A stretch of DNA of 47,002 nucleotides from Hoylesella buccalis ATCC 35310 (GTDB lineage: Bacteria; Bacteroidota; Bacteroidia; Bacteroidales; Bacteroidaceae): contig NZ_ADEG01000057.1 of NCBI RefSeq assembly GCF_000177075.1, forward strand, positions 1 to 47,002, read 5' to 3'. The position numbers were made by a program, and so were the translations under genes. Below, piece by piece: positions 17,084-25,463 of the stretch (position 1 is the first letter of the stretch; every line of letters begins with the position of its first letter). Below the pieces are notes generated by a model. The model ran no database searches and was not told the origin of the DNA. It saw only the letters and a program-made list of their open reading frames with translations.

Positions 17084-18550
17084 CTACTCAAAAGCCCCCA
17101 TGCGAAGTATGTTCACCTCTTCTTCTGTCAAGAACCGCCAGTCGCCTCGGCGAAGGTTTTTCTTGGTCAAGCCAGCGAACTGAACGCGATCCAACTTGAT
17201 GACGCGATAGCCCAGACTCTCGAAGATGCGACGAACGATACGATTCTTACCACTGTGAATCTCGATGCCCACCTGGTTTTTATCGGTTTCATGCGCATAC
17301 TCAATGGCATCTGCATGCACCTCTCCGTCTTCCAGCTCGATACCTTCTGCTATCTTTTGCATGTCGTGAGCCGTCACATTCTTGTCCAGGAACACATGGT
17401 ACACCTTTTTCTTTAAATACTTGGGGTGGGTCAGTTTGCTGGCCAGGTCACCATCGTTCGTCAGCAACAGCACACCCGTGGTGTTGCGGTCCAGACGTCC
17501 AACCGGATAGATGCGCTCGGGACACACGTTCTTCACCAAATCCATCACCGTCTTACGCTGCTGCGGATCATCGCTGGTGGTGACGTAGTCCTTCGGCTTG
17601 TTGAGCAACACATAAACTTTCTTTTCCAGAGATACCGGTTGATCATGGAACACCACCTCATCGGTACGCATGACCTTGGTTCCCAACTCTGTCACCACTT
17701 CGCCGTTTACCTTGACCACACCGGCCTGGATGAACTCATCGGCCTCGCGACGACTGCACACACCGGCATTCGCCAAAAACTTATTCAGACGAACGGGTAC
17801 GGTGGGGTCTACATGCTGTTCACTGTATTCAATGCGCTTCTTCAAGCTATACTTGGCATTGGGATCGTAATCGGGCGTACGCTGACGATAGCCACCACGA
17901 TTGTTGTAGCCGCCATACTGCTGTCTGCCCCTATTGCCGTAGCCACCCCGATTGTAGCCACCCTGCTGACGAGGTTGATACCCACCTTCGCCATCGTCGT
18001 TGTAACGTGGACGATAACCGCCCTGCTGACGGGGTTGATAGCCGCCTTTGCCATCGTTGTTGTAACGTGGACGATAGCCACCCTGCTGACGAGGTTGGTA
18101 GCCACCTTCGCCCTCATTGTTATAACGGGGACGATACCCACCCTGCTGACGAGGTTGATAGCCGCCCTCACCATCGTTGTTGTAGCGCGGACGATAACCG
18201 CCCTGCTGGCGAGGTTGGTAACCCTCACTGCGATAACGGGGACGATAACCGCCTTGCTCACCATGCTGATTGAAGCGGGGACGATAAGCACGTTGCTGTG
18301 CGCCACCCTCCTCATTGGTCTGCAAATTGCTTCCAAATCCTTCAGGACGGAAGCCCCCTGCTTGGTTTAATCGCTCTGGGCGATTACTGCTGTATGTTCG
18401 TTGACTTTGGATTCGGGGACGACGTGTCCGCTCTCCTCCGCCATGATAGTCGCGTTGATTGTTGTCTGCGTGATTTTCGTAGCCCTCCCGAGCTGAATCG
18501 CGCTGTGCTGATGATTGTTCTTGAAGATTTTTGTTTAATTCTGAATCCAT
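17084..18550 (-). CDS. rluB: Pseudouridine synthase RluB-like with disordered Arg/Gly/Tyr repeat N-terminus
   Basis: A 488-residue protein. The C-terminal half is an RsuA/RluB-family 23S rRNA pseudouridine synthase: S4 RNA-binding domain at 252-298 (VRLNKFLANAGVCSRREADE) and catalytic D354 in VGRLDRNTTGVLLLTNDG. The N-terminal ~230 residues are low-complexity and positively charged, with four near-perfect 20-residue repeats (117-196: GGYRPRYNNDGEGGYQPRQQ) and flanking variants. At DNA level this is a 60-bp tandem repeat (about 17960-18205). Such tails are known in Bacteroidota RluB proteins and probably bind RNA. The start is the first ATG. Confidence 0.93.
   Translation of the reverse strand: MDSELNKNLQEQSSAQRDSAREGYENHADNNQRDYHGGGERTRRPRIQSQRTYSSNRPERLNQAGGFRPEGFGSNLQTNEEGGAQQRAYRPRFNQHGEQGGYRPRYRSEGYQPRQQGGYRPRYNNDGEGGYQPRQQGGYRPRYNNEGEGGYQPRQQGGYRPRYNNDGKGGYQPRQQGGYRPRYNDDGEGGYQPRQQGGYNRGGYGNRGRQQYGGYNNRGGYRQRTPDYDPNAKYSLKKRIEYSEQHVDPTVPVRLNKFLANAGVCSRREADEFIQAGVVKVNGEVVTELGTKVMRTDEVVFHDQPVSLEKKVYVLLNKPKDYVTTSDDPQQRKTVMDLVKNVCPERIYPVGRLDRNTTGVLLLTNDGDLASKLTHPKYLKKKVYHVFLDKNVTAHDMQKIAEGIELEDGEVHADAIEYAHETDKNQVGIEIHSGKNRIVRRIFESLGYRVIKLDRVQFAGLTKKNLRRGDWRFLTEEEVNILRMGAFE
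17960..18205. repeat. 60-bp coding tandem repeat inside rluB
   Basis: Four 60-bp copies encode the 20-residue GGYRPRY...YQPRQQ unit. Copies differ mainly at synonymous or N/D/E/K positions, so selection appears to preserve the peptide. Copy number could vary between strains. Confidence 0.8.
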
Positions 18551-18746
18551 AATTCTAATTCTTTTTCTTATTTTACCATAAGCCTCACGGCCTTATTTCT
18601 ACTTTCTCGAATGGAGATGACCAGCACCGAGCGAGCCATCCCTTTAAAATCATTTTTGTTACTTTCTACCTTATTATATATATAACTACTTATTATTTTG
18701 ATTTCACGCTATCACATGTAGCCTTCATATTTTCTCAACGAGCCTA

Positions 18747-20093
18747 TTATACGCCTGTATAGTTGTGAGGTGTAATGGCCATCAATTCGGCTTTCACCTC
18801 ATCGCTGACATTCAGTCCTTGCACGAATTCGTGAATGGTTTGTTCGGTCATTTTCTGATTGGTGCGCGTCAGGGCTTTCAATGCCTCGTAAGGATGTGGA
18901 TAAGCCTCTCGGCGAAGAATGGTCTGAATGGCCTCTGCCACGACAGCCCATGTATTGTCCAAATCCTCACTAAGTCGGTCTTCGTTCAAGATGAGCTTGC
19001 GAAGTCCTTTCAGCGTACTTTGAATGGCGATGACGGTGTGTCCCAATGGAACGCCCACGTTACGCAAGACGGTAGAATCCGTCAAGTCGCGCTGCAACCT
19101 GCTCACAGGCAGCTTCTGCGCCAAGAATTGCAGAATACAGTTGGACATACCTAAGTTGCCCTCACTGTTTTCAAAGTCAATGGGATTCACCTTGTGAGGC
19201 ATGGCACTCGATCCTACTTCGCCAGCCTTGATTTGCTGTTTGAAATATTCCATCGAGATATACATCCAGAAATCTCTGTCCAAGTCGATGATGATGGTGT
19301 TGATACGGCGGATGGCATCAAACACTGCCCCCATGTTATCGTAATTACTGATTTGGGTGGTAAACTGTTCACGGTGCAGTCCGAGCGCTTCTTCTACGAA
19401 ACGGTTGCCAAATACTTTCCAATCGATGGACGGATAAGCTACATGATGCGCATTGTAATTGCCGGTTGCCCCGCCAAACTTCGCACTCATCTTGCAGGCT
19501 TTCAACTGTTCCAACTGCTCGCGCAGGCGGTAGGCGAACACCATGATTTCTTTACCCAAGCGGGTTGGCGACGCAGGCTGACCGTGCGTTTTGGCCAACA
19601 TGGGAACATCGTTCCATTGTTCCGCGTATTGCTCCAACTGACCAATCAGCTCTTCCACCTGCGGAACAACGACCTCAGCCAGAGCCTCTTTGATAGACAG
19701 TGGTACACTGGTGTTATTGATATCTTGCGACGTTAAGCCAAAATGGATGAATTCCTTGTAAGCGTCCAGTCCGCCAATCTTGTCAAATTCTTCCTTCAGG
19801 AAATACTCCACGGCCTTGACGTCATGGTTGGTCGTACGCTCGATATCCTTGACACGCTGGGCGGATGTTTCATCAAAATGGCGGTAAACATCCCGCAAAC
19901 GACTGAACAGCGCGGTGTCGAACGATGCCAACTGCGGCAAGGGCAACTCGCATAACGCGATGAAATATTCCACCTCAACGCGTACACGATAACGAATAAG
20001 TGCGTACTCAGAAAAATAATCGGCCAAGGCAACCGTCTTGTTCCTATAACGTCCATCTATCGGTGAGATGGCAGTCAATGCATCCAGTGTCAT
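18747..20093 (-). CDS. purB: Adenylosuccinate lyase
   Basis: A 448-residue enzyme of the fumarase/aspartase superfamily. It catalyses two purine steps: cleavage of SAICAR to AICAR and of adenylosuccinate to AMP, each releasing fumarate. Visible motifs are TSQD (121-124), KTHGQPA with H170, and the signature GSSAMPHKVNP (294-304), whose serine is the catalytic base on the mobile loop. The length matches the E. coli-type enzyme. It is transcribed from its own promoter; the 196-bp gap to rluB has no gene. Confidence 0.96.
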   Translation of the reverse strand: MTLDALTAISPIDGRYRNKTVALADYFSEYALIRYRVRVEVEYFIALCELPLPQLASFDTALFSRLRDVYRHFDETSAQRVKDIERTTNHDVKAVEYFLKEEFDKIGGLDAYKEFIHFGLTSQDINNTSVPLSIKEALAEVVVPQVEELIGQLEQYAEQWNDVPMLAKTHGQPASPTRLGKEIMVFAYRLREQLEQLKACKMSAKFGGATGNYNAHHVAYPSIDWKVFGNRFVEEALGLHREQFTTQISNYDNMGAVFDAIRRINTIIIDLDRDFWMYISMEYFKQQIKAGEVGSSAMPHKVNPIDFENSEGNLGMSNCILQFLAQKLPVSRLQRDLTDSTVLRNVGVPLGHTVIAIQSTLKGLRKLILNEDRLSEDLDNTWAVVAEAIQTILRREAYPHPYEALKALTRTNQKMTEQTIHEFVQGLNVSDEVKAELMAITPHNYTGV

Positions 20094-20116
20094 ATCTACA
20101 ATCTTGTCTTAGGCGA

Positions 20117-20124
20117 CAAAATTA
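20117..20124 (-). promoter_or_regulatory. -7 promoter box for purB
   Basis: The minus strand reads TAATTTTG, matching TAnnTTTG, 24 bp before the purB ATG. The truncated C39 gene ends about 40 bp upstream of this box. Confidence 0.5.
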
Positions 20125-20164
20125 CGAATTAAAATCGATATAGCACGTGAAGTTTCCGTAAAAG

Positions 20165-20368
20165 TTACTTAAAATAATATGTACAAACGCCTAATTCGGT
20201 TGCTCTAGTCTTAACATCTCTGATTGTTATGCCAATACGAGATATGCTAAGACCCTCTTTTATATATTGTAGCGAAATAGGCTTTCCATAGAATGCACAG
20301 AGCATCTGCAAGCATACGGCTCCACAGTCTGTACTCTCCATTTGCCAAAACAATTTAAATTTTTTCAA
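20165..20368 (-). pseudogene. Truncated C39-type peptidase (remnant of a peptide-exporting ABC transporter)
   Basis: A 67-codon frame with a TTG start (20368) begins 9 bp after the beta-barrel receptor gene. The peptide (FWQMESTDCGAVCLQMLCAF, then YGKPISLQYIKEGLSISRIG) matches the N-terminus of peptidase C39, the domain that clips double-glycine leader peptides in bacteriocin and RiPP exporters. C15 is the nucleophile position. The catalytic His/Asp and the whole ABC transporter are missing, and the frame stops just before the purB promoter. It is most likely a decayed fragment. A deliberate C39-like mini-protein cannot be excluded. Confidence 0.65.
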
Positions 20369-20377
20369 AACTCGCTT

Positions 20378-22714
20378 TTAATAATTAATATCAATTCCTC
20401 GTTCTATTCCCTCATTGTTCAAGGAACGTTTGGTATTGTTTCGTTTCTTGCCAAAATCAAGTCTATAACTCACGCCCAACAACAGCATATTAGCATTGTC
20501 CCTGATACATTGGCTGTATTCTTCGGGATGGACGTCTGATACGACGATATTCTCATAAACACTGCCTCGCTTTGTGAACATGTCCACCCCTGTAAGTGAA
20601 AAGAGCCAGTTCTTATGCTTATACTGGACCTTGACTGTGTTCCACCTATCCTTTGTGCTGTATGAGTTTCCTGACAAATTATAGTCGGGCTGTATCTGAT
20701 ACATAGCAGTTATGAGCCAATTTCCGAAAGACAACGCCCCATTCAGGGATGCGTACAGCCGATTCCTGACATAACTCTTATCCGTCATGGTGATATGCAA
20801 ATTATTCCAACCTACGTTCCCCCATACTGTCGCAAACCCGAAAAGTTCTTGTGCCGCTAAGTTCAACTCAAGATTGAATTGGTCGTCGTGCTGTCCGTTA
20901 ACAGGGCGACTCATAAACATGTCATAATACGGACTTGAAACATCACTGATATAGCTATAAGCGTAGTAGATAGGCTTCTGTGTCCTGCTGTAAGAAGCCC
21001 ACAAGGAACCCGTAAAACGTTTATCGGCATATCGTACATACACCCTGTTCCTAATATAGGAAGACGGTTTCAGGTCTGGGTTACCCTGCCGGATGGTAAT
21101 GTCGTCAACCCTTTGTATCAAGGCAGACTGCTGCGTAACTGACGGCAACGACGGTTCGAGCATCAGCAGATAATTCAACGTCAGACGTTGTGATAGCGGA
21201 TAATTGGCAACGATGTTTGATTTCAGCCTTACAGCATCTGTCTTGTACGAGTTGTTGTTGGCATGATTGTAAATGCCAATAGCACTTAGACTGTAACCCA
21301 AACGCTTGATTTTTCCCTGGAGTTGACCATACATCGACAGCCTGTTCTGAGTGATTTTACCCTTACCTAAAATCCCATTCTCTGTCTGTTCGTTGTCGGT
21401 ACTGTTATAATACTCCTTGATTCCCAAGGCTGCGACAAGGTTCTTGAGGGTTTTAGAATACATAATATCGGCAGTTAAACGCCACGACTTATCGTTTGTT
21501 AGCGACAGTACGGAATCATCGGGCAACGAACTTTGATATAAGTTGATGTATCGACGGTTATAATCGCCCGACCCATATATGCCATACACATTGGCTTCAA
21601 TATATTGTGTCTCGTCTATCTGCTTCCTAAAGAACAAATCGATACTGGGTGAACTGTATTTCAATTTTTTGTGCGTCAGGTTCTGATATTGTGACAGGTT
21701 ACCCATGTATTGCTGCGTGTTCCATGAATCTTCATCCATCTTTTGATTCTCAATTCCAAAACCGGCCTTTGCCGCAAAAACCGTATTAGGATCATGCATA
21801 TAGGTATAACCCAATGATATCGTATTCCACCAGTAGCGGAAGTCGCCGGGTATTCCGTTTCTTTCTCTCAAGACTGGGGCATTCCGTCCGATAAACTCAC
21901 TGGAAGAGTTTATTTCCCTCTCATCGTAATCTCTCCAGTTGGTGCTATAATTGAGTTCCCATACGGATTTCTTGCGATAATACCCCAAACCAATATTGCC
22001 ATTGAGAAAACCTGCATTAGCCCCTGTCAGCACATTGGCGATGACCGATCCCCCATCACCTCTCGGATTGAGTATCACATTAATCACCCTGCGGTTTTCA
22101 TATCTTACGTCAGGATTGTCATGGTATTCAATACGTAAGATACGTTGCGGGTTTAACGCCAAGAAATGACTTAGGCTACACGGTCTTCCGTTAATCTTAA
22201 AAACAGGTGTCGCATTATCCACCTGAACCGATTGCAAGGACTCGTTCACCGTCAGTCCCGGCATTTTATATTGCATGTCGCTCAACAGTGACAAACCGTT
22301 GGCTGCCCGATCCAACTCCTTTCTTGACGGGATGATGATATACCTGTCCGGCTTTTGAATGACCGTTTGGGCAGTGACAACAACCTCTCCTAAACTCACT
22401 TCCATGGGTTTAAGTTCTATTGTACCCAAATCTACAAACTCACCGTCAGTACCAGATATCCTGATGTAGACCGTGGTATAATCCTCTTTCGATATTTCGA
22501 TTGCCAATATAGAATCGGTAACGTTTGCCGATGAAAACTTCCCCGATGGGTCGGTTTCAACCCCGACAACCACCTTCTTCATACTGTTACGTCCGATAAC
22601 CAAGGCTTTCCGTATCGGTTTACCCTTTTCGTCAACCACAAATCCTTTTACTACATATGCATGCAAGAATATGGATTGCAATAACATAACCAAAACAAAA
22701 AATATCTTTCGCAT
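20378..22714 (-). CDS. Outer-membrane beta-barrel protein with carboxypeptidase-like N-terminal domain
   Basis: A 778-residue outer-membrane protein. After a signal peptide (1-19, ending LHA) comes a CarboxypepD_reg-like beta domain (YVVKGFVVDEKGKPIRKALV...) and a short plug-like segment (VVTAQTVIQKPDRYIIIP, ending VINVILNPRG). A long beta-barrel with many aromatic strand ends follows, to about 745. The architecture fits the TonB-receptor-like OMP_b-brl_3 family, without a clear TonB box. The tail KKRNNTKRSLNNEGIERGIDINY is soluble. The adjacent C39 fragment suggests an old link with peptide export, but the substrate is unknown. Confidence 0.8.
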   Translation of the reverse strand: MRKIFFVLVMLLQSIFLHAYVVKGFVVDEKGKPIRKALVIGRNSMKKVVVGVETDPSGKFSSANVTDSILAIEISKEDYTTVYIRISGTDGEFVDLGTIELKPMEVSLGEVVVTAQTVIQKPDRYIIIPSRKELDRAANGLSLLSDMQYKMPGLTVNESLQSVQVDNATPVFKINGRPCSLSHFLALNPQRILRIEYHDNPDVRYENRRVINVILNPRGDGGSVIANVLTGANAGFLNGNIGLGYYRKKSVWELNYSTNWRDYDEREINSSSEFIGRNAPVLRERNGIPGDFRYWWNTISLGYTYMHDPNTVFAAKAGFGIENQKMDEDSWNTQQYMGNLSQYQNLTHKKLKYSSPSIDLFFRKQIDETQYIEANVYGIYGSGDYNRRYINLYQSSLPDDSVLSLTNDKSWRLTADIMYSKTLKNLVAALGIKEYYNSTDNEQTENGILGKGKITQNRLSMYGQLQGKIKRLGYSLSAIGIYNHANNNSYKTDAVRLKSNIVANYPLSQRLTLNYLLMLEPSLPSVTQQSALIQRVDDITIRQGNPDLKPSSYIRNRVYVRYADKRFTGSLWASYSRTQKPIYYAYSYISDVSSPYYDMFMSRPVNGQHDDQFNLELNLAAQELFGFATVWGNVGWNNLHITMTDKSYVRNRLYASLNGALSFGNWLITAMYQIQPDYNLSGNSYSTKDRWNTVKVQYKHKNWLFSLTGVDMFTKRGSVYENIVVSDVHPEEYSQCIRDNANMLLLGVSYRLDFGKKRNNTKRSLNNEGIERGIDINY

Positions 22715-22816
22715 AGCCTAATTTTATTGTTAGTATAATTGAGAACAAGAGTTCTATATAGTTAATGAGAAAAATGGTTGAGTTCTATCATTCTATTCCA
22801 TCTGAACTTTATATTA

Positions 22817-23044
22817 ACGTGAGTTCGATAATTATAAGTGTCTATAAATTTGGTGATTAGCGAAATTTGTTATACCTTTAAGGTGTTGTGTTACAAACAA
22901 TTACAAACAAAAATCGCTATAATCACCGAGGACAAAGTTACTGAAACATTTTGTATGGCAGATGATTTCTGCAAGTTTTTTGATGCAATGGTGGCAAAAT
23001 ATACGCGGCACTGTCAGTCAGAGTTGAGGTTGCTCATGAGTTAA
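22817..23044 (+). pseudogene. Remnant of an IS982-like insertion sequence
   Basis: A short frame contains ITEDKVTETFCMADDFCKFF and then DAMVAKYT, which resembles the N-terminus of Bacteroidota IS982-type transposases (KVTEIF-I-DDFCK-F). The frame then breaks, and no catalytic core follows. The upstream ACGTGAGTTCGATAATTATA near 22817 may be the element's left end. The element was probably deleted internally; its right end was not found. Confidence 0.5.
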
Positions 23045-23480
23045 TGAAATCTCGAGTAGTGTCTTTCGTTGATATTTTTTACCAAATAACGCCCTAAAAA
23101 TGGCACTTGAAAACTTTCAATATAGAGAAAAACAATAGGCTGGGAGGATGCAAATGAGAGATGATTGGACAAGAAAAAACACCATACCAAATAAAAGCAA
23201 TGAGTTTATCCAGCAAGAAGCATCCTTTTGACCCGCTACCTACACGCTGTTGGGCGTTAAAAGCATGTCAATATCAGCCGTTAACACCTGCTTTTGGCGG
23301 GTAAAAAGCAGAAAACGAGGCTGCATAACAACACCGAAAACATATAAACAGCTGTGTATGAACAAGATACAAAAGTCGCTCATGCTTGGCGTATTTACGT
23401 CCACGAGGCGGGTTGATTATCTACACGCCAAATATGAAGAGGCAAGGTGTCAAGAAAAATTCCTATTCTATGCCTCGCAG

Positions 23481-23529
23481 ATGCCCCGTTGACGCTCACC
23501 TGCATGAAATGAGTCTGGGGCATTTTTTT
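23481..23529 (+). terminator. Plus-strand terminator-like hairpin without an obvious gene
   Basis: ATGCCCC (from 23481) pairs with GGGGCAT, enclosing an inner GACTCA-type stem, and is followed by TTTTTTTG. It is oriented for plus-strand transcripts although no intact plus-strand gene lies upstream. Confidence 0.55.
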
Positions 23530-23589
23530 GCTCATCTTTTGAATATTCATCCGACCAGAATTGGCTCACGTCTTGCCGAAAAAAGAAAG

Positions 23590-23616
23590 CCCAAGAGCAG
23601 GTTTACTGCCCTTGGG
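23590..23616 (-). terminator. Terminator of the DUF2795-like gene
   Basis: On the minus strand CCCAAGGGCAG pairs with CTGCTCTTGGG (one mismatch, loop TAAAC), followed by CTTTCTTTTTTC. It lies 67 bp after the stop at 23683. Confidence 0.8.
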
Positions 23617-23682
23617 TACTTCTGGCCTTTACTTTTTCAGTAAAGCCTTATTTACATTCACAAAATAGCCAGCCTGATGGCT

Positions 23683-23904
23683 TTAGTATTCGTCTTCGTT
23701 AAACAGGAAATCTTCTTTGGTAGGATAATCGGGCCAAATATCTTCGATACTGTCATAAACATCTCCCTCATCCTCTATTTCCTGCAAATTCTCCAGCACT
23801 TCCAGTGGAGCACCCGAGCGGATGGCATAGTCAATCAGCTCATCTTTCGTTGCAGGCCAAGGTGCATCTTCAAGTTTAGAAGCTAGTTCAAGTGTCCAAT
23901 ACAT
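23683..23904 (-). CDS. Small DUF2795-like acidic protein
   Basis: A 73-residue, very acidic protein. The first half (LEDAPWPATKDELIDYAIRSGAPLEVLENLQ) matches DUF2795, short helical proteins that occur widely in Bacteroidota and Actinobacteria. The second half, rich in Asp/Glu (EIEDEGDVYDSIEDIWPDYP), is typical of the Bacteroidota version. Function is unknown. It has its own promoter and terminator and is therefore a genuine monocistronic gene. Confidence 0.85.
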   Translation of the reverse strand: MYWTLELASKLEDAPWPATKDELIDYAIRSGAPLEVLENLQEIEDEGDVYDSIEDIWPDYPTKEDFLFNEDEY

Positions 23905-23939
23905 AGTTTATCAAAATTAGATGTTAATCATTTTGCGTG

Positions 23940-23947
23940 CAAAAATA
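23940..23947 (-). promoter_or_regulatory. -7 promoter box for the DUF2795-like gene
   Basis: The minus strand reads TATTTTTG, giving a leader of about 29 nt. A second match, TAATTTTG at 23912-23919, is too close to the ATG for a normal leader. Confidence 0.45.
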
Positions 23948-23962
23948 ATGATTTTTCTATAA

Positions 23963-24514
23963 TCACCAAGAAAGTTCCCACTTTTTTTCCATTACATTCT
24001 CATTAAAGTTGATTTTTCTGGCCAAGACAAACAAATAATCGGACAGTCGATTCACAAAAGCGAGGATTTCCAACTGTATGGGATGTGCTTCGTTCAACGA
24101 AACCATGCGCCGTTCTGCACGTCGACACACGGTTCTGCACACATGAGCCTGCGCGCTGGCAGGACATCCACCTGGCAACAAAAATGTTTTCTGGGGCGGC
24201 AAGGCTTGCGTCATTCGGTCAATCTCTTGTTCCAGCTCGTTCACCTCATCTGGCTGTAAGCGATAATGATTGGCCTGAGCCGGATGCTGCGAATCGCAGG
24301 CCAGATAACTGCCGATGACGAACAAGTTGGACTGTATGCGCTGAACGAAAGACTTGTCAGCAGCATCGGTCAGCAAGGTATCTAACACACCAAGATGCGC
24401 ATTGAGTTCGTCCAACGTTCCGTACGTTTCAATGCGCAGGTCATCTTTCTTCACCCTGGCACCGCCAATGAGTGCCGTAGACCCCTTGTCGCCGGTCTTT
24501 GTATATATTTTCAT
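23963..24514 (-). CDS. pduO: Cob(I)alamin adenosyltransferase, PduO type
   Basis: A 183-residue enzyme that transfers the adenosyl group of ATP to cob(I)alamin to make coenzyme B12. The ATP-binding N-terminal motif TKTGDKGSTALIGG (5-18) is present. Substrate-site motifs RIETYGTLDELNAHLG and the C-terminal RLSDYLFVLARKIN are also present. The length fits the PduO/MMAB family. The gene stands between the DUF2795-like gene and a MITE-like element, with no other cobalamin genes nearby. Confidence 0.93.
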   Translation of the reverse strand: MKIYTKTGDKGSTALIGGARVKKDDLRIETYGTLDELNAHLGVLDTLLTDAADKSFVQRIQSNLFVIGSYLACDSQHPAQANHYRLQPDEVNELEQEIDRMTQALPPQKTFLLPGGCPASAQAHVCRTVCRRAERRMVSLNEAHPIQLEILAFVNRLSDYLFVLARKINFNENVMEKKWELSW

Positions 24515-24526
24515 TGCATCTGATAT

Positions 24527-24724
24527 TTAGGACGGTTCTATAAATTACCGCCGTAAAGTTTTTTGTATGTTGGTCGGTTTACGTTTTGTCATCTTGCGGT
24601 CTCTTTTTAGTTCAATTTGCTTGTTCGTTCAGTCGTATAGCCCGCTATACTCCTTCAATCACAAACAAATTGAACACAAAAACAGACTCGCAATCTGAAA
24701 AAGCTAATTCATAGAACCGCCCTT
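24527..24724. mobile_element. MITE-like element with nested inverted repeats
   Basis: Outer ends AGGACGGTTCTATAAATTA (from 24529) and TAATTCATAGAACCGCCCTT (24705-24724) are inverted with about three mismatches. Inside, GTTCAATTTG and CAAATTGAAC form a second pair, and GTATAGC-CC-GCTATAC lies at the centre. The ~195-bp unit has no gene, and its right end touches the stop codon of the next gene. It has the size and form of a MITE and resembles a dispersed Bacteroidota repeat. Only one copy is seen in this window. Confidence 0.65.
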
Positions 24725-25332
24725 TAGAAATTGATGATATAGACTTGTTTGCTTTTGGTATGATCGAAGAAAATGATTCCGCAATCATAGAGATCAAAGG
24801 CCACCCCGGTACGTGCGTCGTTGACCAGCTCTTTCCAGCGCACTTTAGCCTTTTTAGAGGCGTAAATTCCCTCAACGATGAGTATCGAACGCTCGTGCGC
24901 CCTACTAACAAAGGCTTCGCACATCGGCCATCGGTCATCCTCCATGGCCGTTACCAACACGTCTGACGCCGCAACCTTGTCCACCTCACCTACTTCATGG
25001 ACATCAACGAGGCTGGCCGTGCGGCATCCTGCCTGGACATAAGCGCAGTAAACATCATTTTGATGCGTACACAGCGCCCACTGCCTGGCCTGTGTCGCAT
25101 GGGCTATGCGAAAGTACAGGCGTGCCAGCTTCAGCGTCAACCGGTCTTGCCGCGGGAATGCTTGCTTCAAATCAGTGTAAGCATCATAAGAATAATGCGC
25201 ATTGATGACCTCTCTGTCAAACCGATAAGCCGACGGCGACTGTATGCCAAAGCCCTGCGAATGTGTGAAACGACGCATGAAAACCGTGCTCCGCTTGAAC
25301 CAATAACGTAGGGAAGACAAACCGTTAACCAT
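24724..25332 (-). CDS. Methyltransferase-like protein of a Bacteroidota family (probably not catalytic)
   Basis: A 202-residue protein. The start RRFTHSQGFGIQSPSAYRF and the ending FDLYDCGIIFFDHTKSKQVYIINF are hallmarks of a Bacteroidota family related to class I SAM-dependent O-methyltransferases. The usual glycine-rich SAM loop (E/D-x-G-x-G) is not visible; the corresponding region reads QARQWALCTHQNDVYCA. The protein may therefore be a degenerate relative. Its stop codon overlaps the end of the MITE-like element, which may have replaced the original 3' flank. Confidence 0.65.
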   Translation of the reverse strand: MVNGLSSLRYWFKRSTVFMRRFTHSQGFGIQSPSAYRFDREVINAHYSYDAYTDLKQAFPRQDRLTLKLARLYFRIAHATQARQWALCTHQNDVYCAYVQAGCRTASLVDVHEVGEVDKVAASDVLVTAMEDDRWPMCEAFVSRAHERSILIVEGIYASKKAKVRWKELVNDARTGVAFDLYDCGIIFFDHTKSKQVYIINF

Positions 25333-25391
25333 GATTCTTTCTATTTGGAAATAAACAAGATAGCCTCAGCCGAGTGTGTATAAAAGCAAAA

Positions 25392-25424
25392 AGAGAGGCG
25401 TTCCATCTCGTGAAACACCTCTCT
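25392..25424 (-). terminator. Terminator of the second OmpA gene
   Basis: On the minus strand AGAGAGGTGTT pairs with AACGCCTCTCT (one G/T wobble), followed by TTTTTGCTTTTA. It begins about 40 bp after the stop at 25464. Confidence 0.8.
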
Positions 25425-25463
25425 CATGATGTAATATCTTATATGAAATAAGATTCAAATAAA

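Larger units (their letters stand above)
23045..23682. other. Gene-free stretch with eroded repeats
   Basis: No protein is convincing. Visible structure includes GCTTTT-AAAAAGC (about 23290-23310), TTGGCGT/ACGCCAA and the two terminator-like hairpins listed separately. The sequence looks like decayed mobile or intergenic DNA following the IS remnant. Confidence 0.45.

Noticed and set aside
17426..18370. A 314-codon plus-strand frame opposite rluB
   Set aside because: It is produced by the 60-bp repeat read on the other strand and shows only low-complexity Thr/Ile/Val runs.
22715..22836. AGAAC/GTTCT palindrome upstream of the receptor gene as a promoter operator
   Set aside because: It is only 5 bp per arm and no -7 box is associated with it, so chance is a sufficient explanation.
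23250..23492. An 80-codon plus-strand frame in the decayed region, ending just before a terminator
   Set aside because: The terminator is suggestive, but the peptide has no recognisable family, start signal or promoter. It is left as unsupported.
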